A DNA stretch of 64,000 bases, from NCBI RefSeq assembly GCF_033546935.1, contig NZ_CP137854.1:3100001-3164000 (forward strand), read 5' to 3'. The DNA is from Xylophilus sp. GOD-11R (GTDB lineage: Bacteria > Pseudomonadota > Gammaproteobacteria > Burkholderiales > Burkholderiaceae_C). Every line of letters begins with the position of its first letter. Position 1 is the stretch's first letter. Positions 1 through 6,904 of the stretch are shown piece by piece. The notes below the pieces were generated by a model. It was given only the letters and a program-made list of their open reading frames with translations. It did no database searches and was not told the origin of the DNA. The position numbers were made by a program, and so were the translations under genes.

Positions 1-2
1 GC

Positions 3-1676
3 GCCGAGGCCTCGGCCCGCGCGGTCAAGCGCATCGAGGACGTGCGCGTGCTGCGCACCGTGCAGTTCCCCGAAGACGCCGGCCCCATGGCGCACCCGGT
101 GCGGCCCGACGCCTACATCGAGATCAGCAACTTCTACACCGTCACCATCTACGAGAAGGGCGCCGAAGTCGTCCGCATGATGCAGACGCTGGTCGGCCGC
201 GAAGGCTTCGCCCGGGGCATGACGCTGTATTTCGATCGCCACGACGGCCAGGCCGTCACCTGCGACGACTTCGCCCAGGCCATCGCCGACGCCAACCCCG
301 ACTCGCCCCTGGCCGCGCTGCTGTCGCGCTTCAAGCGCTGGTACTCGCAGGCCGGCACGCCGCGGGTGCACGCCAGCGGCCAGTACGACGCGAGCGACCG
401 CAGCTACACCCTCACCCTGTCGCAGAGCTGCCCGCCCACACCCGGCCAGCCGGTCAAGGACGCCTTCGTGATTCCGGTCGCCCTCGGCCTGGTCGCAGAC
501 GACGGCACCGCCCTGCCGCTGCGCTACACCGTCGACAGCGCCGAGACGCCCTCCTCGGCCGGCCTGTTCACCATGACACAGCCCGGCCACACGCTCGTCT
601 TCCACGACGTCGACGCCGCGCCGGTGCCTTCGCTGCTGCGCGGCTTCTCGGCGCCGGTCATTCTGGACATCGAATACAGCGACGCCCAGCTTCTCACCCT
701 GCTGGCCCACGACACCGACCCGTTCAACCGCTGGGAAGCCGCTCAGCGCCTGGCGCTGCGCCATGCGCTGGCCGCCATCTCGGTCGAAGGCCCGCTGTCG
801 TCCTCCGTCTTCGACCAGGCCTTCGTCGACGCCATGCGTACCATCCTGCGCGACCCGGCACTCGACTCGGCCTTCAAGGAACTGGTGCTCACGCTGCCGT
901 CCGAGGGCTACATCGCCGAGCAGCTCGCCGTGGTCGACCCGCAGCGCATCCACGCGGTGCGCGAAGCCATGCGCCTGCAGCTGGCCACCGCCTTGCAGCC
1001 CGACTGGGCCGCGATCTGGGAAGCCAACGAGCACAACGGCGCCTACACGCCCGATCCGCTGTCGTCCGGCCGTCGCGCGCTGGCCGGCCTGGCGCTGGTC
1101 AACCTGTGCCTGGCCGCCGGCCAAACCGGCGACACCGTCTGGCCCGGACGTACCTACCAGCGCTTCAAGGATGCCGACAACATGACCGACCGGGCCAACG
1201 CCCTGGTCGCGCTGGTCGGCGCAGCCAGCCCGCTGGCCGCCCCCGCGCTGGAACGCTTCCATGCCATCTTCGCCGGCGAAGCGCTGGTCATCGACAAGTG
1301 GTTCCAGATGCAGGCCGGCGCGCCCGACCGTGGCGGCGACATCCTGCCGCTGGTCAAGCGACTGATGAAGCATCCGGATTTCAGCATCCAGAACCCCAAC
1401 CGCGCGCGCAGCCTCGTCTTCGCCTACTGCAACGGCAACCCGGCGGGCTTTCACCGTGCCGACGGCGCGGGTTATGCCTTCTGGGTCGACAACGTGCTGG
1501 CGCTCGACGCCATCAACCCGCAGGTCGCCGCCCGCCTGGCGCGCGCGCTCGACCGCTGGAAGAAGCTGGCCGATCCCTACCGCGCCATGGCGCGCGAGGC
1601 CATTGCGCGCATCGACGCCAGCGCCAACCTGAGCAACGACACGCGCGAGGTCATCTCGCGCGCGCTCGCCGACTGA
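3..1676 (+). CDS. pepN: Aminopeptidase N, C-terminal part (5' end outside window)
   Basis: This is the C-terminal portion (about 557 residues) of an M1-family alanyl aminopeptidase. The frame is open from the first base, so the start and the zinc-binding HEXXH/E catalytic region lie upstream of the window. Visible family features are the segment [17 protein letters not shown] and a following region on cleft organisation and substrate packing, then the Ig-like domain and the long alpha-helical C-terminal domain typical of bacterial PepN. The protein is a cytosolic enzyme that removes N-terminal residues from peptides. It ends 29 bp before fbp on the same strand; pepN-fbp adjacency is common in Burkholderiales by recollection, so co-transcription is plausible. 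Identification is confident; only the missing N-terminus limits it. Confidence 0.93.
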   Translation, partial: AEASARAVKRIEDVRVLRTVQFPEDAGPMAHPVRPDAYIEISNFYTVTIYEKGAEVVRMMQTLVGREGFARGMTLYFDRHDGQAVTCDDFAQAIADANPDSPLAALLSRFKRWYSQAGTPRVHASGQYDASDRSYTLTLSQSCPPTPGQPVKDAFVIPVALGLVADDGTALPLRYTVDSAETPSSAGLFTMTQPGHTLVFHDVDAAPVPSLLRGFSAPVILDIEYSDAQLLTLLAHDTDPFNRWEAAQRLALRHALAAISVEGPLSSSVFDQAFVDAMRTILRDPALDSAFKELVLTLPSEGYIAEQLAVVDPQRIHAVREAMRLQLATALQPDWAAIWEANEHNGAYTPDPLSSGRRALAGLALVNLCLAAGQTGDTVWPGRTYQRFKDADNMTDRANALVALVGAASPLAAPALERFHAIFAGEALVIDKWFQMQAGAPDRGGDILPLVKRLMKHPDFSIQNPNRARSLVFAYCNGNPAGFHRADGAGYAFWVDNVLALDAINPQVAARLARALDRWKKLADPYRAMAREAIARIDASANLSNDTREVISRALAD

Positions 1677-1705
1677 TTCATCCACTCCATCACAGGACCA
1701 CACCC

Positions 1706-2710
1706 ATGGCCCAGAAGATCAGCCTCACTCGTTATCTCGTCGAGAAGCAGGGCAGCGCGCAGGCCGTCGCGCCGCAGCTGCAATTGCTGCTGGAAGTCGT
1801 CGCCGACTCGTGCAAGAGCATCAGCAGCGCGGTCAACAAAGGCGCGCTCGGTGGCGTGCTCGGCACCGCCGGCAGCGAAAACGTGCAGGGCGAGGTGCAG
1901 AAGAAGCTCGACATCATCTCCAACGACATGCTGATCGAGGCCAACGAATGGGGCGGCACCCTCGCCGGCATGGCCAGCGAGGAAATGGACGAGATCCTGC
2001 CGATCCCCGCGCAGTACCGCCAGGGCGACTACCTGCTCATGTTCGACCCGCTCGACGGCTCGAGCAACATCGATGTCAACGTGAGCATCGGCACCATCTT
2101 CAGCGTGCTCAAGAAGTCCGGCACCGCCGCCGTCGCCGAGTCCGACTTTCTGCAGGCCGGCGCACAGCAGGTCGCCGCCGGCTATTGCGTGTACGGCCCG
2201 CAGACCACGCTGGTGCTGACCGTCGGCCAGGGCGTGGTCATGTTCACGCTCGACCGCGAACTAGGCACCTTCGTGCTCACCCAGGACCAGGTGCAGATTC
2301 CAGTCGACACCAAGGAATTCGCGATCAACATGAGCAACATGCGCCACTGGGACGCCCCGGTGAAGCGCTACGTCGACGAATGCCTGGCCGGCAAGGAAGG
2401 CCCGCGCGGCAAGGACTTCAACATGCGCTGGATCGCCAGCATGGTCGCCGACGTGCACCGCATCATGATGCGCGGCGGCGTCTTCATGTACCCCTGGGAC
2501 AAGCGCGAGCCGGAAAAGCCGGGCAAGCTGCGCCTGATGTACGAAGCCAACCCGATGAGCTGGCTGGTCGAGCAGGCCGGCGGCGGCGCCACCGACGGCC
2601 GGCAGCGCATCCTGGACATCGCGCCGACCAAGCTGCACCAGCGGGTAGCCGTGGTGCTGGGCTCCAAGAACGAAGTCGACCGGGTGACCCAGTACCACAC
2701 CCAGCCCTGA
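1706..2710 (+). CDS. fbp: Fructose-1,6-bisphosphatase class 1
   Basis: This cytosolic enzyme hydrolyses fructose-1,6-bisphosphate to fructose-6-phosphate in gluconeogenesis. The predicted protein has 334 residues, the normal length of class 1 enzymes. The metal-binding signature DPLDGSSN lies at residues 114-121, followed by the expected SIGTIFS segment. The sugar-phosphate-binding region includes RYVDECL, and the C-terminal part contains [20 protein letters not shown], the family active-site motif. The ATG at 1706 is preceded by CAGGAC, a usable ribosome binding site. The gene follows pepN by 29 bp. A hairpin about 100 bp after the stop probably ends the transcript. Nothing odd is seen; the assignment is near certain. 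Confidence 0.97.
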   Translation: MAQKISLTRYLVEKQGSAQAVAPQLQLLLEVVADSCKSISSAVNKGALGGVLGTAGSENVQGEVQKKLDIISNDMLIEANEWGGTLAGMASEEMDEILPIPAQYRQGDYLLMFDPLDGSSNIDVNVSIGTIFSVLKKSGTAAVAESDFLQAGAQQVAAGYCVYGPQTTLVLTVGQGVVMFTLDRELGTFVLTQDQVQIPVDTKEFAINMSNMRHWDAPVKRYVDECLAGKEGPRGKDFNMRWIASMVADVHRIMMRGGVFMYPWDKREPEKPGKLRLMYEANPMSWLVEQAGGGATDGRQRILDIAPTKLHQRVAVVLGSKNEVDRVTQYHTQP

Positions 2711-2807
2711 CAGGCACGAGAACGCCGGCCGGCGGCCTGTGCCAGGTTTTCCGACCTCGTGGGGGGGGATCACGGCCGGGCACGGATCGCGCGGCGCCTG
2801 CAACGCG

Positions 2808-2828
2808 ACGGCCCTTCGGGGCCGTTTT
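2808..2828 (+). terminator. Short GC hairpin terminator after fbp
   Basis: A 7-bp stem (ACGGCCC / GGGCCGT) with a TTCG tetraloop is followed directly by four T residues. It lies between the convergent fbp and tssA genes and reads as a rho-independent terminator in the fbp direction only; the opposite strand lacks a T tract. Just upstream (2761-2768) is a run of eight G residues outside any gene. Confidence 0.7.
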
Positions 2829-2848
2829 CCATGCCCAGGCGTCATGCC

Positions 2849-4060
2849 TCAGGCGTCCTGGCTCCAGTGGTCCACCAGGTCGGCCGGCAATGCCCGCGCC
2901 AGCTCGGCATAAGGCCGCCCCACGAGCCGCTCGGCCTGCCGCAGCAACAGGCCTACCGGGCTGCTCGGTTCGTGATGATCGAACCAGTCGCGCAGCCGGG
3001 CGATGTCGGCCCGGGCTGCCTCACGGCCGGCGGCGGCCGCTATCGGGTGCGGCGCCCGCGGGATCGCCGTGCCGCAGGCAGTCGCCGTCGCCGTCGCACA
3101 CCGGTCGATCGGAGGCGGCGAGCCAACGGCGACCGGCACTTGCGATTCGCAGGCGGCTTCGCGGGTCTTTGGGTGCCTGTCGGCCCCACCTGCCCCACCT
3201 GCCCCACCTGCCCCACCTGCCCCACCTGCCCCACCTGCCCCACCTGCTCCACCAGCCGACCCGGCATCCGCGACCACCACCGCGAGCGAATCCGTTTCAC
3301 CCTGCCGCGTCCCATCGGTCGCGGAGTCGCCAGGCGCACCTGGCGGCCGGCCGAAGGGTGCGAGCAGGCGCATGAGCGGCGACAGGTCCGGCGCGTTGTC
3401 GCCCAGGGTGTCGCGGCACCAGCATGCGATGGCGCCCAGGTCGCTCGCCGCGGCCTGCAGCGCCACCGCCACCGGCCGGTGCTCGCGCACCAGTTCCGCC
3501 AGGAACGCCGATACCGCCTCTTCGGCCGGGGCGTCGGCCGGCCGGGGCTGCAGGCGGGAGCGCTCCACGTCGCGCAGCCGCCAACGACCGAGTGCCGACG
3601 CGCCGACCACGATGTCGCGCACGTCGCCCAGCAACCCGGCGGGATCGACCAGCGCGGCCACGGCGTTCGCCCGCAGGCCCGTGTCCCCGCCCTCCTCCTG
3701 GGGATGGATGCAATCGCCGAAACGTTGCAGGCAGCAACGCAGGCCACTCAATCCGTCACGAAGTCCATCGGCCCCGGCCTGGCGTACCCGGCATCGCGCC
3801 AGACACACCAGCAAGGCGATGTCGCGGCTGCGCAAGAGCAATTCCCGGCACCGGCGCTCGACGTCCGCCCAGTCCGGGCCGTCCCGGCGCGCCGTGAAAT
3901 CGCCGTACTGCACTTCGGGCGCGGGCTGCAGCATCGCCTGCAGCAGCACGAAGTCGTTGTCGTACTCCAGGCTGGGGCCGCACGGGTCGTCCGCGCAGAG
4001 GGATTGCAGCCAAAGGGCTTCCGCCGGATAGGACGATGCGTTGTCGGGTGCTGGATTCAT
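2849..4060 (-). CDS. tssA: T6SS protein TssA (ImpA N-terminal domain family)
   Basis: TssA caps and organises the baseplate and growing sheath of the type VI machine in the cytoplasm. The 403-residue product opens with the ImpA_N signature, including GPSLEYDNDFVLLQAM near residues 27-42. It ends with the conserved tail PVGLLLRQAERLVGRPYAEL seen in this family. Between the two lies a low-complexity Ala-Gly-Gly tract (about residues 269-293) encoded by a 9-bp tandem repeat. The ATG at 4060 is chosen because the ImpA_N homology begins right after it; longer in-frame extensions run into the preceding immunity gene in another frame. This is the last gene of the locus and ends next to convergent fbp. 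A copy of its first ~50 bp is found at 6220-6268. No clear ribosome binding site is visible. Confidence 0.88.
   Translation of the reverse strand: MNPAPDNASSYPAEALWLQSLCADDPCGPSLEYDNDFVLLQAMLQPAPEVQYGDFTARRDGPDWADVERRCRELLLRSRDIALLVCLARCRVRQAGADGLRDGLSGLRCCLQRFGDCIHPQEEGGDTGLRANAVAALVDPAGLLGDVRDIVVGASALGRWRLRDVERSRLQPRPADAPAEEAVSAFLAELVREHRPVAVALQAAASDLGAIACWCRDTLGDNAPDLSPLMRLLAPFGRPPGAPGDSATDGTRQGETDSLAVVVADAGSAGGAGGAGGAGGAGGAGGAGGAGGADRHPKTREAACESQVPVAVGSPPPIDRCATATATACGTAIPRAPHPIAAAAGREAARADIARLRDWFDHHEPSSPVGLLLRQAERLVGRPYAELARALPADLVDHWSQDA
3184..3255. repeat. 9-bp tandem repeat inside tssA
   Basis: Seven perfect copies of CCCCACCTG (plus strand) run from 3184 to 3246, followed by one degenerate copy to 3255. 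In the tssA frame they encode repeated Ala-Gly-Gly triplets between the N-terminal and C-terminal domains. Because the unit is a multiple of three, slippage changes linker length without breaking the frame. Confidence 0.95.
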
Positions 4061-4705
4061 GTCGGGGTCGTGGGAGCTATGGGTTGCGTGGGCCGGGGAC
4101 AGGCGAAACGAAGCGGCACTACTCGATCTCGGGCGGCGGCTCGATCGCCGTGGGAGGAATCGGATGCCCGGGGTTCTGCGTGCCGACACGCGACACCACC
4201 ACCCGCACCTCGTCGTTCGGGAAGAAGTGCACGTACAACATGCCTACGTCGTCGTAGCGCGGGATCGTGGTGGTCTTTTCGATCCAGTTGTCGTCGCCTT
4301 CGATGGGGCGATTCCAACGTACGAGGACCTTCATGCCAGGTGTCCAGGTTCTCGGCACGGGGTAGCCCGCGAGCACCGTCCCGCCGCAGCTCAGGCCATA
4401 GACCATGCCCCGGCTGAACTGGCCGTGCCAGGTCTCCTGCACCGCATAGCTGTGGATGTAGCCCACCTTGCCGTGGCCGGTGCAGCCCAGCGAGACGTGG
4501 ATTACCGGAACGCGTTGGGCATCGCGAATGGCTTCTTCTTGGGCCAGAAATCGATCCCGTTCGGTCTCCATGGCTGTTCTGTGCTTTTGCTGCGCGCAGC
4601 CCTGAACACTCAGGGCGATCACCAGCGTCCACAACACCCTCATGCAGGTTCTCCAACGAAGATGACTCGGCCCAGGAGACAACCACCCGCCTCACGGCGG
4701 GTCTT
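4029..4705 (-). repeat. Duplicated block, copy 1 (tle1 tail + immunity gene + tssA start)
   Basis: This block is nearly identical to 6237-6904. It spans the last bases of a deleted tle1, the whole immunity lipoprotein at 4119-4643, and the beginning of tssA. Differences are mostly single bases, plus a short divergent stretch around 4300/6510 where RWNRPIEGDDNWIEK replaces RWKPDGREWVQK. The high similarity points to recent tandem duplication or gene conversion. Confidence 0.85.
4119..4643 (-). CDS. Tle1-type immunity lipoprotein, copy A (DUF3304-like)
   Basis: This predicted periplasmic lipoprotein should protect the cell from a Tle1-family phospholipase. The 174-residue product starts MRVLWTLVIALSVQGC, a short signal peptide with a lipobox ending at Cys16. 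The mature part holds the segment shared by all copies here: VSLGC, YIHSYAVQETWHGQFSRGM, SCGG, then TWTPGMKVLVRW and a C-terminal HFFPNDEVRVVVS strand. By recollection this pattern fits DUF3304, a family found beside DUF2235 lipases; no search was run. The ATG at 4643 overlaps the stop of the upstream tle1 remnant (ATGA), which fixes the start. It is nearly identical to copy D (6327-6842) and lies just before tssA. Confidence 0.8.
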   Translation of the reverse strand: MRVLWTLVIALSVQGCAQQKHRTAMETERDRFLAQEEAIRDAQRVPVIHVSLGCTGHGKVGYIHSYAVQETWHGQFSRGMVYGLSCGGTVLAGYPVPRTWTPGMKVLVRWNRPIEGDDNWIEKTTTIPRYDDVGMLYVHFFPNDEVRVVVSRVGTQNPGHPIPPTAIEPPPEIE

Positions 4706-4870
4706 GGTCACAAGCCGCACCATGTTTTCCAACCCCGTCGGGATGTCGTGAGCCTGCTCATCGGCCTGAATGGGAAACACGTCATGCTCGGCCGCCATCT
4801 CATAGTTCTCGAACACCTGCAGCCGGTACGGCGGCTGCGTCTGTTGCGCGCTGCTGGCGGCGGTGCTCAT
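4640..4870 (-). pseudogene. Internally deleted tle1 remnant 1
   Basis: This open frame of 76 codons joins a start resembling that of Tle1 (MSTAASS versus MTNTACS) to the last part of the lipase: PPY.LQVFENYE, then IPTGLENMVRLVTKTRREAGG and GRVIF.GEPA. The whole catalytic body, including FFDGTNNN and GFSRG, is missing. The frame is intact and overlaps both neighbours by ATGA: the stop of copy B at 4867 and the start of copy A at 4643. The product is unlikely to be an active lipase. It may be kept only because ribosomes pass through it to the next immunity gene, or the tail may have a binding role; neither is shown by sequence. Confidence 0.8.
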
Positions 4871-5390
4871 GGCGTCGGCTCCGGTGGCGGGGTGGTGGAG
4901 TGCAAGGGGATCGGGTAGTAGCGGCTCTCCGGGTAGTAGTTGGAGACGACGAGGCGCACTTGCTCGTTCGGAAAGAAATGCGCGGTGAGGGTTCCGATGC
5001 TGTCGTAGTAGGGAATGGTGGCGAATTTCTCTACCCATGGCATGCCGTCAGGCTTCCACCGCACCAGTACCTTCATCCCCGGCTTCCAGGTTCGGGCCAG
5101 TGGATAGCTGGGCGCGATCACCCCGCCGCAGCTCAAGCCGTAGTACATGCCCTGGCTGAACTGGCCGTGCCAGATCTCCTGCACACCGAAGCTGTGGACA
5201 TAGCCCACATCGCCATGGCTGACGCACCCCAGTGAGACGTGGGCCACCGGGACGCTTTGAGCGTCGCGTATGGCCTGCTGCATAGCCAGGTAGCTATCCC
5301 GTTCGGCCTCTTTGGCTGTCATGGGCCGTGGCTGCGAACAGCCCAGCAAGGCGCAGACCAGTCCCAGCATCGAAGGCCACCTCATTGAGG
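4706..5390 (-). repeat. Duplicated block, second type, copy 1 (deleted tle1 + immunity gene)
   Basis: This block matches 5448-6135 closely. It carries most of a deleted tle1 and a whole immunity lipoprotein gene. The two copies differ by scattered substitutions, a 3-bp in-frame indel in the tle1 remnant (EHDVFP versus EHDLVFP), and a local exchange around the KPDGMPWVEKF / NRPVDGEDNWIERF segment. The divergence of the signal-peptide end (about 5340-5390 versus 6070-6135) marks the block edge. Confidence 0.8.
4867..5385 (-). CDS. Tle1-type immunity lipoprotein, copy B (DUF3304-like)
   Basis: This is a 172-residue predicted lipoprotein of the same family as copies A, C and D. The signal peptide MRWPSMLGLVCALLGC ends in a good lipobox (LLGC). 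The mature part has VAHVSLGC, VGYVHSFGVQEIWHGQFSQGM, SCGG, RTWKPGMKVLVRWKPDG and the proline-rich tail IPLHSTTPPPEPTP that marks the second sequence type (B/C). The start at 5385 overlaps the stop of deleted tle1 remnant 2, and its own stop overlaps the start of remnant 1; both are ATGA junctions. Its closest relatives are copy C and the truncated gene at 8965-9282, which sits upstream of the intact lipase, so this type was originally the upstream partner. A protective role is inferred from context only. Confidence 0.8.
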   Translation of the reverse strand: MRWPSMLGLVCALLGCSQPRPMTAKEAERDSYLAMQQAIRDAQSVPVAHVSLGCVSHGDVGYVHSFGVQEIWHGQFSQGMYYGLSCGGVIAPSYPLARTWKPGMKVLVRWKPDGMPWVEKFATIPYYDSIGTLTAHFFPNEQVRLVVSNYYPESRYYPIPLHSTTPPPEPTP

Positions 5391-5615
5391 CTCTCCATCG
5401 AAGATGACCCGGCCGAGAAGGTATCCCCCGGCCTCCCTTCGGGTCTTGGTCACAAGCCGCACCATGTTTTCCAACCACGTCGGGATGTCGTGAGCCTGTT
5501 CATCGGCCTGAATGGGAAACACGAGGTCATGCTCGGCCGCCATCTCATAGTTCTCGAACACCTGCAGCCGGTACGGCGGCTGCGTCTGTTGCGCGCTGCT
5601 GGCGGCGGTGCTCAT
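5382..5615 (-). pseudogene. Internally deleted tle1 remnant 2
   Basis: This 77-codon open frame is a near-twin of remnant 1: a lipase-like start (MSTAASS) joined to the Tle1 C-terminus (QVFENYE, ENMVRLVTKTRREAGG, GRVIFDGEP). It lacks all catalytic motifs. Both ends keep ATGA overlaps with the flanking immunity genes (stop of copy C at 5612, start of copy B at 5385). The reading frame has survived in both copies despite a 3-bp indel between them, which hints at selection for frame, if only for translational coupling. Confidence 0.8.
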
Positions 5616-6135
5616 GGCGTCGGCTCCGGTGGCGGGGTGGTGGAGTGCAAGGGGATCGGGTAATAGCGGCTCTCCGGGTAGTAGTTGGAGACGACGAGGC
5701 GCACTTGCTCGTTCGGAAAGAAATGCGCGGTGAGGCTTCCGATGCTGTCGTAGTAGGGAATGGTGGCGAATCTCTCTATCCAGTTGTCTTCGCCGTCGAC
5801 CGGTCGGTTCCACCGCACCAGCACCTTCATCCCCGGCTTCCAGGTTCGGGCCAGTGGATAGCTGGGCGCGATCACCCCGCCGCAGCTCAAGCCGTAGTAC
5901 ATGCCCTGGCTGAACTGGCCGTGCCAGATCTCCTGCACACCGAAGCTGTGGACATAGCCCACATCGCCATGGCTGACGCACCCCAGTGAGACGTGGGCCA
6001 CCGGGACGCGTTGAGCGTCGCGAATGGCCTCCTCCTGGGCTAGGAAACGATCCCACTCGATTTCCTTGGCTGTCCTCTGCTGTTGTTGCGCGCAGCCCTG
6101 AACAGTTAGGGCGATGACCAACATGCATAACAACT
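5448..6135 (-). repeat. Duplicated block, second type, copy 2
   Basis: This is the partner of the 4706-5390 block. It contains deleted tle1 remnant 2 from about its C-terminal third, and immunity copy C. Beyond 6135 it joins a degraded tle1 tail and the tssA-start copy. Confidence 0.78.
5612..6124 (-). CDS. Tle1-type immunity lipoprotein, copy C, start codon displaced
   Basis: This copy encodes 170 residues if started at the ATG at 6124. The signal segment MLVIALTVQGC keeps the lipobox but lacks the positively charged N-terminal residues. The mature part is nearly identical to copy B (VAHVSLGC, QEIWHGQFSQGM, RTWKPGMKVLVRW, PPPEPTP tail), but its middle carries NRPVDGEDNWIE as in copy A. Aligned with copies A and D, the original ATG position reads ACC, although the GGAGAAC ribosome-binding segment before it remains. 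A TTG codon or the ATG at 6124 could serve instead; alternatively translation could begin at the tssA-derived ATG at 6268, which is in frame. Expression is therefore doubtful. The stop overlaps the start of remnant 2. Confidence 0.65.
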   Translation of the reverse strand: MLVIALTVQGCAQQQQRTAKEIEWDRFLAQEEAIRDAQRVPVAHVSLGCVSHGDVGYVHSFGVQEIWHGQFSQGMYYGLSCGGVIAPSYPLARTWKPGMKVLVRWNRPVDGEDNWIERFATIPYYDSIGSLTAHFFPNEQVRLVVSNYYPESRYYPIPLHSTTPPPEPTP

Positions 6136-6219
6136 TGGTCGAAGTTCTCCGCCCACGATGGCTCAGCCAGGAACACGACCATTGGCCTTCCGCCGAGTCG
6201 ACCTTGACAGCTCGCGGCC

Positions 6220-6268
6220 ATGGGGCGCCGGCGGAATCGGGCGATGCGTTGTCGGGTGCTTGATTCAT
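6220..6268 (-). pseudogene. Copy of the tssA 5' end (remnant)
   Basis: The ATG at 6268 and the next codons (MNQAPDNAS) match the start of tssA (MNPAPDNAS), and the sequence before the ATG is almost identical to that before tssA. Similarity fades after about 50 bp, and the DNA then continues into a degraded tle1 tail and immunity copy C. This shows that the duplicated unit once reached into tssA. The frame stays open from here into copy C, which would give a chimeric 218-residue product if translated. Confidence 0.7.
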
Positions 6269-6904
6269 GTCGGGGTCGTGGGAGATATGGGCTGCGTGGG
6301 CCGGGGATAGGCGAAGCGAAGCGGCACTACTCGATCTCGGGCGGCGGCTCGATCGCCGTGGGAGGAATCGGATGCCCGGGGTTCTGCGTGCCGACACGCG
6401 ACACCACCACCCGCACCTCGTCGTTCGGGAAGAAGTGCACGTACAACATGCCTGCGTCGTCGTAGGGCGGGATCGTGGTGGTCTTTTGCACCCACTCTCG
6501 ACCGTCCGGCTTCCACCGCACAAGCACCTTCAGTCCAGGTGTCCAGGTTCTCGGCACGGGGTAGCCCGCGAGCACCGTCCCGCCGCAGCTCAGGCCATAG
6601 ACCATGCCCCGGCTGAACTGGCCGTGCCAGGTCTCCTGCACCGCATAGCTGTGGATGTAGCCCACCTTGCCGTGGCCGGTGCAGCCCAGCGAGACGTGGA
6701 CCACTGGAACGCGTTGGGCATCGCGAATGGCTTCTTCTTGAGCCAGAAATCGATCCCGTTCGGTCTCCATGGCTGTTCTCTGCTTTTGCTGCGCGCAACC
6801 CTGAACAGTCAGGGCGATCACCAGCGTCCACAACACCCTCATGCAGGTTCTCCATCGAAGATGACTCGGCCCAGGAGATAACCACCCGCCTCACGGCGGG
6901 TTTT
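6237..6904 (-). repeat. Duplicated block, copy 2 (tle1 tail + immunity gene + tssA start)
   Basis: This is the partner of 4029-4705. Here the tle1 tail belongs to the intact lipase gene, so this is probably the parental arrangement. Confidence 0.85.
6327..6842 (-). CDS. Tle1-type immunity lipoprotein, copy D (next to intact tle1)
   Basis: This 171-residue predicted lipoprotein starts MRVLWTLVIALTVQGC, with the lipid-accepting cysteine at position 16. It carries VVHVSLGC, YIHSYAVQETWHGQFSRGM, SCGG, TWTPGLKVLVRWKPDG and HFFPNDEVRVVVS. It differs from copy A mainly in the KPDGREWVQK segment, which resembles the B/C type and suggests exchange between copies. The start at 6842 overlaps the stop of the intact tle1 (ATGA), the arrangement expected for an effector and its cognate immunity protein. 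Its likely role is to neutralise the lipase in the periplasm. Family assignment to DUF3304 is from memory. Confidence 0.82.
   Translation of the reverse strand: MRVLWTLVIALTVQGCAQQKQRTAMETERDRFLAQEEAIRDAQRVPVVHVSLGCTGHGKVGYIHSYAVQETWHGQFSRGMVYGLSCGGTVLAGYPVPRTWTPGLKVLVRWKPDGREWVQKTTTIPPYDDAGMLYVHFFPNDEVRVVVSRVGTQNPGHPIPPTAIEPPPEIE

Noticed and set aside
2761..2768. Run of eight G as a phase-variation switch
   Set aside because: It lies between two convergent genes, outside both coding regions and promoters, so slippage would have no evident effect.
3184..3255. Possible CRISPR array
   Set aside because: The units are 9 bp, adjoining without spacers and in frame within tssA, so this is a coding microsatellite.
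2759..4417. Long + strand open frame opposite tssA
   Set aside because: It is antisense to a recognised T6SS gene; the composition is the Arg/Ala/Pro-rich kind produced by high-GC shadows, and it crosses gene boundaries.
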